Positions 6,333 to 15,052 of a DNA stretch of 19,274 nt are shown here, piece by piece. Below the pieces are notes generated by a model. It was given only the letters and a program-made list of their open reading frames with translations. It ran no database searches and was not told the origin of the DNA. The stretch is from CAVSUR01 sp052143655 (lineage in GTDB: Bacteria > Actinomycetota > Actinomycetes > Streptosporangiales > Streptosporangiaceae). The position numbers and the translations under genes are program-made. The stretch is from NCBI GenBank assembly GCA_052143655.1, contig JBKQSL010000200.1, positions 1 through 19,274 of the forward strand, given 5' to 3'. Numbering within the stretch: the stretch's first letter is position 1; every line of letters starts with the position of its first letter.

Positions 6333-8129
6333 ATGTCGCCGACCAGCCGCCAGATCCTCGCCGCACCGGCGTGGCCGTACGCCAACGGCCCGCGTCACAT
6401 CGGGCACGTGTCCGGTTTCGGGCTGCCCTGTGACATGTTCTCCCGGTACCAGCGAATGGCGGGGCACAACGTCCTGATGGTCAGCGGCACCGATGAGCAC
6501 GGCACTCCGATCCAGGTGCAGGCCGAGGCCGAGGGCCTGACCGCGCGCCAGCTCGCCGACCGGTACAACCGGGTGATCGCCGAGGACCTGGCTGGCCTGG
6601 ACATGTCCTACAACCTGTTCACCCGGACCACCACCCGCAACCATTACGCCGTCACCCAGGAGATCTTCCGCGGCCTGTACGACAACGGCTACGTCTTCGC
6701 GCAGGCCACGATGGGCGCCGTCTCGCCGTCCACGGGCCGCACGCTGCCCGACCGCTACATCGAGGGCACCTGCCCGATCTGCGGTTACGACAGTGCCCGC
6801 GGGGACCAGTGCGACAACTGCGGCAACCAGCTCGACCCGGCCGACCTGATCAACCCCCGTTCGAAGATCAACGGCGAGACCCCGCTGTTCAGGGAAACCG
6901 AGCAGTTCTTCCTGGACCTGCCCGCGTTCGCCGATGTGCTCGGCAGCTGGCTGCAGTCCAAGAGCGGCCAGTGGCGCTCGAACGTGCTCAAGTTCTCCCT
7001 CAACCTGCTCGACGAGCTGCGGCCGCGGGCCATCACCCGGGACCTGGACTGGGGCGTGCCGATCCCGCTGGACGGCTGGCGGGACCGCCCGGACAAGCGG
7101 ATCTACGTCTGGTTCGATGCGGTGATCGGGTACCTGTCGGCCTCGGTGGAGTGGGCTCGCCGCAGCGGCGACCCGGACGCCTGGCGGGCGTGGTGGCAGG
7201 CGCCCGACGCCGAGGCCTACTACTTCATGGGCAAGGACAACATCGTCTTCCACTCCGAGATCTGGCCCGCCATGCTGCTGGGCTACAGCGGCCGGGGCGC
7301 ACGCGGCGGCACGCCGGGCGCGCTCGGCGCGCTGAACCTGCCCACCGAGGTGGTGGCCAGCGAGTACCTGACGATGGAGGGCAGGAAGTTCTCCTCCTCC
7401 CGGTCGGTCGTCATCTACGTGCGCGACTTCCTGGACCGCTACGACGTGGACGCGCTGCGCTACTACGTGGCCGTGGCCGGGCCGGAGAACCAGGACACCG
7501 ACTTCACCTGGTCGGAGTTCATCCGGCGGAACAACGACGAGCTGCTGGCCAACTGGGGCAACCTGGTCAACCGCTCGGTGTCGTTCGCCGCCCGCAACAT
7601 CGGCGAGATCCCGGCTGCCGGGGCGCTGACCGACGCCGACGCGGCGGTCCTGCAGCGATCCCGGGACGGGTTCGCCGTGGTGGGCGGGGAGCTGTCCCGG
7701 TCGCATTTCAAGGCGGCCATCACCGAGGCGATGCGGACCGTCGCCGAGGCCAACAAGTACCTGTCCGACCAGGCGCCATGGAAGCTGCGGGAGAGCGACC
7801 CGGAGCGGATGCGGGCGATCTGCCACGTGGCGCTGCAGCTTGTCGACGACGGCAAGACGCTGCTCACCCCGTTCCTGCCCCGGTCCTCGCAGAAGGTCTA
7901 CGGGATGCTCGGCGGCACCGGCGACTGGTCGGGCATGCCGCGGATCGAGGAAGTCGACGACGGCGGCGGCGCCTCGTACCCGGTGATCACCGGGGACTAC
8001 GACGGCGCGGCCCGGTGGGAATCGGCGCCGATCCGGCCGGGCACCCGGCTCGCCCCGCCGACGCCGCTGTTCGCCAAGCTGGACCCGGCGGTGGCCGAGG
8101 AGGAACTGGCCCGGCTGGAACGGGCATGA
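6333..8129 (+). CDS. metG: Methionyl-tRNA synthetase
   Basis: This 598-residue class I aminoacyl-tRNA synthetase charges tRNA-Met in the cytoplasm. The N terminus has APAWPYANGPRHIGHV, with the HIGH motif at residues 22-25. A zinc knuckle follows with C147, C150, C160 and C163. The KMSKS-type loop is KFSSS at residues 352-356, within EGRKFSSSRSVVIYVRDFL. The tRNA-binding anticodon domain with NWGNLVNR and the SDQAPWKL helix makes up the last third. There is no C-terminal EMAP-like dimerisation domain, so it is shorter than E. coli MetG. The KFSSS variant keeps the first Lys but replaces the second; I recall the same form in other actinobacteria, so it is probably normal. The TGA overlaps the tatD ATG, indicating translational coupling. 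Confidence 0.96.
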   Translation: MSPTSRQILAAPAWPYANGPRHIGHVSGFGLPCDMFSRYQRMAGHNVLMVSGTDEHGTPIQVQAEAEGLTARQLADRYNRVIAEDLAGLDMSYNLFTRTTTRNHYAVTQEIFRGLYDNGYVFAQATMGAVSPSTGRTLPDRYIEGTCPICGYDSARGDQCDNCGNQLDPADLINPRSKINGETPLFRETEQFFLDLPAFADVLGSWLQSKSGQWRSNVLKFSLNLLDELRPRAITRDLDWGVPIPLDGWRDRPDKRIYVWFDAVIGYLSASVEWARRSGDPDAWRAWWQAPDAEAYYFMGKDNIVFHSEIWPAMLLGYSGRGARGGTPGALGALNLPTEVVASEYLTMEGRKFSSSRSVVIYVRDFLDRYDVDALRYYVAVAGPENQDTDFTWSEFIRRNNDELLANWGNLVNRSVSFAARNIGEIPAAGALTDADAAVLQRSRDGFAVVGGELSRSHFKAAITEAMRTVAEANKYLSDQAPWKLRESDPERMRAICHVALQLVDDGKTLLTPFLPRSSQKVYGMLGGTGDWSGMPRIEEVDDGGGASYPVITGDYDGAARWESAPIRPGTRLAPPTPLFAKLDPAVAEEELARLERA

Positions 8130-9019
8130 GCCTCGGCCGTCCGGCCGCGCCGCCGCCGGAGCCGCTGCCGGCCCCGGTGCCCGACGCGCACTGCCATCTG
8201 GACATGATCACCGTGCCGGTCGCGGAGATCATGGCGCAGGCCCGCGCGGCCGGGGTGGACCGGGCGGTGACCGTCGGCTGTGACGTGCCGTCCTCGGCCT
8301 GGGCCGCGGACTGCGCGGCCGGCCATCCCGACGTGTACGCCGCCGTCGCCATTCACCCGAACGAGACCGCCGCCGCGGCCAGCACCGCCGCTGAGCGGGA
8401 CGACGTGCTGGCGCAGATTGCCAAGCTCGCCGGGCAGGCCCAGGTACGGGCCGTCGGCGAGACCGGGCTGGACTACTACCGGGACAGCGCGCCGCCCGCG
8501 CTGCAGCAGGAATGGTTCCGCGCGCACATCGAGATCGCCAAGCAGGCGGGCAAGCCGCTGATGATTCACGACCGGGACGCGCACGCCGACGTGCTGGCGA
8601 TCCTGGCCGACGCCGGGCCGCCCGACCGGGTCATCTTCCACTGCTTCTCCGGTGACGCGGAGCTGGCCGCCGAATGCGCGCGGGCCGGCTACCTGCTGTC
8701 GTTCGCCGGCACGGTGACGTTCGCCAGCGCCGAGCCGCTGCGCGCGGCGGCCGCCGTCGCGCCCGCCGGGCTGATCCTGGTCGAGACCGACGCGCCGTTC
8801 CTCGCGCCGGTGCCCAACCGCGGCAAGGCCAACGCGCCGGCCCAGGTCGCGCATACGCTGCGGGCCATCGCCGCCGTCCGGCAGGCCGACCCCGCGCAGC
8901 TGTGCGCGACCGTCGCCGCCAACGCCGAGCGCATGTTCGGCCCGTGGCAGGGCCGCCGTGACTCCGGCGGCACCGGGCCGGGTACGGTGACCCGCTGCGA
9001 TGTCCATCCCCGCCGCTGA
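8126..9019 (+). CDS. tatD: TatD family metal-dependent hydrolase (DNase)
   Basis: This 297-residue TIM-barrel metallohydrolase belongs to the TatD family, whose members have 3'-5' exonuclease activity on DNA. Metal ligands are all visible: H22-C-H24 (DAHCHLD), E112 (GETGLDYYR), H148 (IHDRDAH), H172 (FHCFSG) and D222 (ETDAPFLAP). The ATG at 8126 overlaps the metG stop in an ATGA arrangement. The first 18 residues are a Pro/Ala-rich extension. The 3' end runs 20 bases into ksgA in another frame, and about the last 20 residues do not look conserved. In mycobacteria and streptomycetes rpfB usually lies between tatD and ksgA; here the two genes overlap, so rpfB is absent from this locus. Confidence 0.93.
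   Translation: MSLGRPAAPPPEPLPAPVPDAHCHLDMITVPVAEIMAQARAAGVDRAVTVGCDVPSSAWAADCAAGHPDVYAAVAIHPNETAAAASTAAERDDVLAQIAKLAGQAQVRAVGETGLDYYRDSAPPALQQEWFRAHIEIAKQAGKPLMIHDRDAHADVLAILADAGPPDRVIFHCFSGDAELAAECARAGYLLSFAGTVTFASAEPLRAAAAVAPAGLILVETDAPFLAPVPNRGKANAPAQVAHTLRAIAAVRQADPAQLCATVAANAERMFGPWQGRRDSGGTGPGTVTRCDVHPRR
8959..8988 (+). promoter_or_regulatory. Possible internal promoter for ksgA
   Basis: GTGACT (8959-8964) and TACGGT (8983-8988) are separated by 18 bases and match the -35/-10 pattern of the main sigma factor. The expected start is near 8995, about 5 bases before the ksgA ATG, again giving a nearly leaderless message. The site is inside the 3' end of tatD, so ksgA may be transcribed both with metG-tatD and on its own. 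Confidence 0.45.
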
Positions 9020-9884
9020 CCTGCTCGGTCCCACCGAGATCCGACAGCTGGCCGAGCGGCTCGGGATCCGCCCGGCTAAGCGCCTGGGCCAGAACTTCGT
9101 CATCGATGCCGGCACGGTCACCCGGATTACCGCGCTGGCCGGGGTCGGCCCCGGCGACGTCGTGCTGGAGGTCGGTCCCGGCTTCGGGTCGCTGACCCTG
9201 CCGCTGCTGGCCGCGGCCGGGCGGGTCGTCGCGGTCGAGGTGGACCCGGTCCTCGCTGCCGAGCTGCCGCGGACCGTGGCCGCCCGGGCGCCGGGACTGG
9301 CCGGCCGGCTGGACGTGGTAACCGCGGACGCGCTCCGGCTCGGCAGCCTGCCCGGCGAGCCGCCGACGGCGCTGGTGGCCAACCTGCCCTACAACGTCGC
9401 GGTGCCGGTCGTGCTGCACCTGCTCGCGGTGCTGCCGTCACTGGGCCGCGGGCTGGTCATGGTCCAGTCCGAGGTCGCCGAGCGGATGAGCGCACCGCCG
9501 GGCAGCCGGGTTTACGGGGTGCCGTCGGTGAAGATGGCCTGGTACGCCGGCACCCGGCTGGCCGGGAAGGTGCCCAGGAGCGTGTTCTGGCCGGTACCGC
9601 GGGTCGATTCCGGCCTCGTGGCCTTCACCCGCCGGGATCCGCCCGGCGGGCCGGCGGGCGGCGGCAGCGTCCGCCGGGAAGACGTGTTCGCGGTGGTGGA
9701 CGCGGCTTTCGCGCAGCGGCGCAAGACGCTGCGGGCGGCGCTGGCCCAGTGGGCCGGCTCGGCTGCCGCGGCCGAGCGGATACTGCGCGCGGCCGGGGTG
9801 GACCCGTCGCGGCGCGGCGAGTCGCTGACGGTGGCCGAGTTCGCCGCGATCGCCGCTCAGCGGGCCGGGCAGGCGCCGCCGTAG
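9000..9884 (+). CDS. ksgA: 16S rRNA (adenine(1518)-N6/adenine(1519)-N6)-dimethyltransferase
   Basis: This 294-residue enzyme (KsgA, also RsmA) dimethylates two adjacent adenines in the helix 45 loop of 16S rRNA during late 30S assembly. The substrate loop RLGQNFVID lies at residues 28-36. SAM motif I is EVGPGFGSLT (57-66), the acidic adenosine-contacting segment is VAVEVDP (77-83) and motif IV is NLPYNV (128-133). The C-terminal segment with AFAQRRKTLRAAL is also typical. The family is normally about 270-300 residues. A Gly-rich loop (PPGGPAGGGS) near residue 218 is probably surface exposed. It overlaps tatD by 20 bases at its start, and its last 28 bases overlap the convergent peptidase gene. 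ispE, the usual next gene, lies about 2.1 kb further on, beyond that peptidase. Confidence 0.95.
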   Translation: MSIPAADLLGPTEIRQLAERLGIRPAKRLGQNFVIDAGTVTRITALAGVGPGDVVLEVGPGFGSLTLPLLAAAGRVVAVEVDPVLAAELPRTVAARAPGLAGRLDVVTADALRLGSLPGEPPTALVANLPYNVAVPVVLHLLAVLPSLGRGLVMVQSEVAERMSAPPGSRVYGVPSVKMAWYAGTRLAGKVPRSVFWPVPRVDSGLVAFTRRDPPGGPAGGGSVRREDVFAVVDAAFAQRRKTLRAALAQWAGSAAAAERILRAAGVDPSRRGESLTVAEFAAIAAQRAGQAPP

Positions 9885-11761
9885 AAGCCGCGGCCGACCA
9901 GGCCCGGCCCGGTCAGCCGGGGCCGGTTCCGGCCGCCGCCCGTCCGGTAGGCGGTGTCGAACCACTGCCGGAAGAACTCATCCAGCCGCGCCCTGCAGGC
10001 CGGCCGGCGCTCTGGCAGCCACTGGCTCAGCCCGGCTTCCAGCTGCCGCTCGGTGATGCTGCGCCCGCCGTAGGCGCGCTGGATGGCGGTCAGCGCCCGG
10101 GTGAAATTCACCGGGCCGAGAATCTGCCGCAGCGCGATGTAGGCCGCACCGGGCCGGGCGTAGGTGTTGTCCTCGCCGAACAGCAGGAAAGGGGTCGGGT
10201 TCGACGGCGCTGTGGTCCAGAACCCGCCCGCGCTCGGGTAGGTCCGGTCGAACTGGCGGATCAGGCTGCGGCGGAAGGCGCGCCGCCCGGCCCGGGAGCC
10301 GGGGCCGCCGGCGGCGGCCTGCGCCCGCCGGGCCGCGTACAGATACTCGGCCAGGGTGGCCAGGCCCTCCTTGTAGAACGTCATCCGGTAGCCGGACTCG
10401 GTGACGTGATCGCCCCACCACTGGTGCATGTTCTCGTGGTACAGGGTGTCGGTGTCGATCTGGCCGCCGGAGAAAGTGATCATGGTCTGCATCTCCTCCT
10501 CGAAGCTGGCCGGCGGCCTGCCGACGACCACGCCGTCGGAGGAGAACGGGAACGGGCCGCTGAACTGCGACTCGAACCGGGTGATCTCCGGCTGCTTGTT
10601 CATGATGGCCAGGTTCGCGCGCTTACGCGCCGGGCTCAGCGAGCTGGCCTGGGCCTCGTAGAACGGGATGCCGTCAGCGATGTGCCTGGTCAGGTCGAAG
10701 TGACCGACGCTGTCCTCGACCAGGTAACTGGCGACCGGCTCGGGCGAGTGCCAGTGCCAGGTCACCGAGCCGTGCGGGAACTGCCTGTCCGGCCGGTGCC
10801 GGCGAGCCCATTCCAGGATGCCGTTGGCCAGCACGGTCCGGCCCGCGGTGACCGTGTCGTGGAAGTCGTAGGCCGGCTTCGCGCTCGGGTAGTCGTTCAG
10901 GGGCATCCAGTCCTCGGTGCCGACGGGCTCGGTGGTGACGAAGCCGCCGTCGCCAGGCGGCTGGTCCGACCGGAACCAGCCCTCAGTGGTGCCGTCGCCG
11001 TCGGTGTGCACGCCCGGCCGGCCGGTGTAGTAGACCGCGATCCGGAACAGCGTGCCGTCGCGGATCGGCGCGGTCGGCGTGATCACCAGCTTGTTGGCCG
11101 GGCACTGCTGGCCGTTCTGCGCATTGCGCCGGGCGGCGCTGGTGGACTTCAGCTCCGGCGTGCAGGCTGGCGGCAGCGGGTTGTGCTGCGGCCCGCCGAC
11201 GGGATCGTGCTGCGATGCCTCGTGGGCGAGCGGATTGGGGTCGTCCGGCCCGCGCGGGTCGCCGGGATAGGTGGGCTGCACGAACCGGAACGCGGCGCGG
11301 CGGCCGTCCACGAGCACCCGGCGCACCCGCATGTCCGGGCCGGCTGAGATGTTCGCCAGTGACCGGCGCTCGAAGTCCAGGCTGAACGCGGTCAGGCACT
11401 GGGCGGCCCGGTCGGTGAGCAGCACGTGATTGCCCGGCAGGAACCGGTTGGTCACGGCGTCGTAGACCAGGTCCACGCTGGTATGCACGCTGATGTAGCC
11501 GCCGTTGCCGGTGTCGGGATACAGCTGCGCGCCGTAGCCCGACAGCGTCCGCGCCCCGGGCCGGCAGCGCCCGCCGCGGCCGGCCGCCCGGTGCTGGGCG
11601 GCCGAGCCTGGCCGAGAGATCAGTCCTGGCCGGGCGGCCGCGCCAGGCCGGCCGGGCTGGCCCGCGGCGGCCAGCGCGCCCGGGGCCGCCAGCAGGCCGG
11701 ATACCAGGAGCACGGCGCTGAGCGCCGTGCCGAACGCAGGGCGTCTCGTCGCTGCTCGCAC
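9857..11761 (-). CDS. Secreted M1-family zinc metallopeptidase
   Basis: This 634-residue protein begins at GTG 11761, chosen because GAAGGGG lies 8 bases upstream and a signal peptide follows directly: basic VRAATRR, a hydrophobic stretch to about residue 30 and an ALAAAG cleavage region. A longer frame reaching 11923 has no comparable support. The zinc motif is HENMH (442-446) with Glu465 exactly 18 residues later, the HExxH-18-E pattern of M1 (gluzincin) peptidases, followed by KEGLATLAEYL. The upstream segment FEEEMQT (420-426) replaces the usual GAMEN or ALETQ exopeptidase motif, so aminopeptidase specificity is uncertain. YARPGAAY probably holds the transition-state Tyr. It is expected to act outside the cell. 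It is convergent with ksgA (28-base overlap) and divergent from ispE, and it interrupts the common ksgA-ispE pair, suggesting an insertion. Confidence 0.88.
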   Translation of the reverse strand: MRAATRRPAFGTALSAVLLVSGLLAAPGALAAAGQPGRPGAAARPGLISRPGSAAQHRAAGRGGRCRPGARTLSGYGAQLYPDTGNGGYISVHTSVDLVYDAVTNRFLPGNHVLLTDRAAQCLTAFSLDFERRSLANISAGPDMRVRRVLVDGRRAAFRFVQPTYPGDPRGPDDPNPLAHEASQHDPVGGPQHNPLPPACTPELKSTSAARRNAQNGQQCPANKLVITPTAPIRDGTLFRIAVYYTGRPGVHTDGDGTTEGWFRSDQPPGDGGFVTTEPVGTEDWMPLNDYPSAKPAYDFHDTVTAGRTVLANGILEWARRHRPDRQFPHGSVTWHWHSPEPVASYLVEDSVGHFDLTRHIADGIPFYEAQASSLSPARKRANLAIMNKQPEITRFESQFSGPFPFSSDGVVVGRPPASFEEEMQTMITFSGGQIDTDTLYHENMHQWWGDHVTESGYRMTFYKEGLATLAEYLYAARRAQAAAGGPGSRAGRRAFRRSLIRQFDRTYPSAGGFWTTAPSNPTPFLLFGEDNTYARPGAAYIALRQILGPVNFTRALTAIQRAYGGRSITERQLEAGLSQWLPERRPACRARLDEFFRQWFDTAYRTGGGRNRPRLTGPGLVGRGFYGGACPAR

Positions 11762-11769
11762 TAGTTCTG

Positions 11770-11776
11770 CCCCTTC
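11770..11776 (-). promoter_or_regulatory. Ribosome binding site fixing the M1 peptidase start
   Basis: On the minus strand GAAGGGG precedes GTG 11761 by 8 bases. This start puts the signal peptide at the N terminus, whereas starts further upstream would bury it behind about 54 residues. Confidence 0.65.
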
Positions 11777-11913
11777 GCCGGTTCGCGCCGCCGCCCACAG
11801 GCCCAGGACCACATCGTCGGCTCTCGCCGGGCAAAGGTCCATACCCCGCCGCCATCCGCGAACGGGCAGGCGGTCATGTCGGCGGTCGCGAGCGGGCCAG
11901 AGCGAACAGAGTG

Positions 11914-11955
11914 GATGGAGCATTGCTGCTAAAACCGCAGCAGCAATGCTCCATC
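11914..11955. repeat. 17-bp perfect inverted repeat with 8-base loop
   Basis: The left arm (11914-11930) and right arm (11939-11955) are exact reverse complements, starting GATGGAGCATTGCTGCT on the left, around the loop AAAACCGC. It is much less GC-rich than its surroundings. No T-run follows on either strand, and both neighbours point away, so it is not a simple terminator. A minus-strand TAGTGT at 11957-11962 would start a transcript near 11950, putting this hairpin at the 5' end of the peptidase mRNA. An operator or a small mobile-element remnant are alternatives. Confidence 0.9.
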
Positions 11956-12036
11956 GACACTATTGAGCCGGGGCGGCACGGGCGGGTGCGGGCGGCGGGC
12001 GGGGGCTGAGCACCGGCCCGGGGCTGCAATCATCGG

Positions 12037-12998
12037 ATGGTGACCTCAGTGACCGCCGCGCCCGCCGTGACCGCGCGGGTGCCCGCGAAGGTGAACCTCC
12101 AGCTCGCCGTCGGGCCCCCGCGCGACGACGGCTACCACGGCCTGGTCACGGTCTTCCACGCTGTCTCCCTTTTCGACGACGTGACGATCTCGCCCGCGGA
12201 CCGGACCATGGTGCAGGTCACTGGCGAGGGCGCCGGCTCGGTGCCGCGGGGCGGCGCCAACCTGGCGGCCCGGGCAGTGACCGCGCTGGCCCGGGCGACC
12301 GCGCGACGGCCCAGCCGGGCGGCCGTGCGGATCGAGATCCGCAAGCGGATACCGGTGGCGGCCGGCCTGGCCGGCGGCAGCGCCGACGCGGCCGCAGCGC
12401 TGCTGGCCTGCAATGAGCTCTGGCAGGCCGGGCTGAGGCCAGCCGAGCTGGCCGAGGTGGCCGCCACCCTCGGCAGTGACGTGCCGTTCGCGCTGACCGG
12501 CGGGACGGCGATCGGCCAGGGGCGCGGCGAGCGGCTGACGCCCGCGCTGGTGACCGGCAGTTACCACTGGGTGCTGGCGTTCGCGGCCGGCTCGCTGGCC
12601 ACCCCGGACGTCTATGCGGCATGCGACCGGCTGCGGGCCGCCAGGTCCGGCTCCGGCGCGATCCGGCGGGTCGCCGAGCCCGCCCTCAGCACGGCTCTGC
12701 TTGCCGCGCTGCGCTCGGGTGACCCGGCGGCAGTCGGTCCGCTGCTGGCCAATGACCTGCAGCCGGCCGCCATTTCGCTGCTGCCGCAGCTGCGGCGGAC
12801 GCTGGCCGCCGGCCGCGAGCACGGCGCTTTCGGCGCGATCGTGTCCGGCTCCGGGCCAACCTGCGCGTTCCTGGCCGCCAGCGACCGGCATGCCTGCGAC
12901 CTGGCGGTGTCGCTGACCGGCGCGGGCGTGTGCCGCTCGGTGGTCCAGGCCAGCGGCCCGGTGTCAGGGGCAGCGCTGCTGGCTGACCGGGAGCGGAC

Positions 12999-13002
<4 letters not shown>
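12037..13002 (+). CDS. ispE: 4-diphosphocytidyl-2-C-methyl-D-erythritol kinase
   Basis: This 321-residue GHMP-family kinase phosphorylates the 2-hydroxyl of 4-diphosphocytidyl-2-C-methyl-D-erythritol with ATP, a step of the MEP route to isopentenyl diphosphate. The substrate-side motif PAKVNLQLAV (residues 16-25, with K18) and DDGYHGLVTVF are at the N terminus. The GHMP ATP-binding loop PVAAGLAGGSADAAAAL starts at residue 106, followed by LGSDVPFALTGG with the expected Asp. The C-terminal glycine loop is IVSGSGPTCAFLA. Length is typical. The ATG at 12037 has no clear ribosome binding site, and TGCAAT 6 bases upstream may be a leaderless -10. The TGA overlaps the GTG of the ABC-F gene. ispE usually follows ksgA directly in actinobacteria. 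Confidence 0.95.
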
Positions 13003-14906
<1,904 letters not shown>

Positions 14907-14925
14907 GGCGCCGTGACACGGCACC
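14907..14925 (+). terminator. Hairpin directly after the ABC-F gene
   Basis: GGCGCCGT (14907-14914) pairs with ACGGCACC (14918-14925) around a GAC loop, with one C-A mismatch. It begins at the first base after the TAA stop. No T-run follows. The following bases also contain a 14-base palindrome, GCGCGGCGCCGCGC (14937-14950), which could terminate either convergent transcript. Confidence 0.4.
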
Positions 14926-15007
14926 CGGTGGGCTCGGCGCGGCGCCGCGCGCCAGCTGCGGCAGGTTCTGCCCGGCACTGCCGTCCGGCCGGGGCGGAAC
15001 CGGCCTG

Positions 15008-15052
15008 TCCCGCCGGCTCGGGTCCCGCCGGCTCCGGTCCCGTCAGCTCCGG
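15008..15052. repeat. Three 15-base repeats at the 3' end of the SGNH hydrolase gene
   Basis: The units are TCCCGCCGGCTCGGG (15008-15022), TCCCGCCGGCTCCGG (15023-15037) and TCCCGTCAGCTCCGG (15038-15052). The third contains the TGA stop of the hydrolase gene (minus strand, 15043-15045). In its frame the repeats read Ser-stop-Arg-Asp-Arg, Ser-Arg-Arg-Asp-Pro and Ser-Arg-Arg-Asp-Arg, so the stop sits where the others have an Arg codon. Confidence 0.7.

Larger units (their letters stand above)
11762..12036. other. Divergent intergenic region between the M1 peptidase and ispE
   Basis: This 275-base gap is the longest non-coding stretch. It holds the peptidase ribosome binding site at 11770-11776, a 17-bp perfect inverted repeat at 11914-11955 and a TAGTGT hexamer on the minus strand at 11957-11962. 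A G-run-rich segment occupies 11967-12024. The hexamer TGCAAT at 12025-12030 is 6 bases before the ispE ATG and may be a weak leaderless -10. I see no convincing gene in it. Confidence 0.6.

Noticed and set aside
6809..8125. Upstream extension of the tatD frame through metG
   Set aside because: The metG frame is fully supported over this stretch; the tatD family similarity begins only after the ATG at 8126.
11762..11923. 54-codon N-terminal extension of the M1 peptidase
   Set aside because: It would bury the signal peptide and begins within the inverted repeat; the GTG at 11761 has a good ribosome binding site.
11914..11955. Inverted repeat as an intrinsic terminator
   Set aside because: No T-run follows on either strand and both flanking genes are transcribed away from it.
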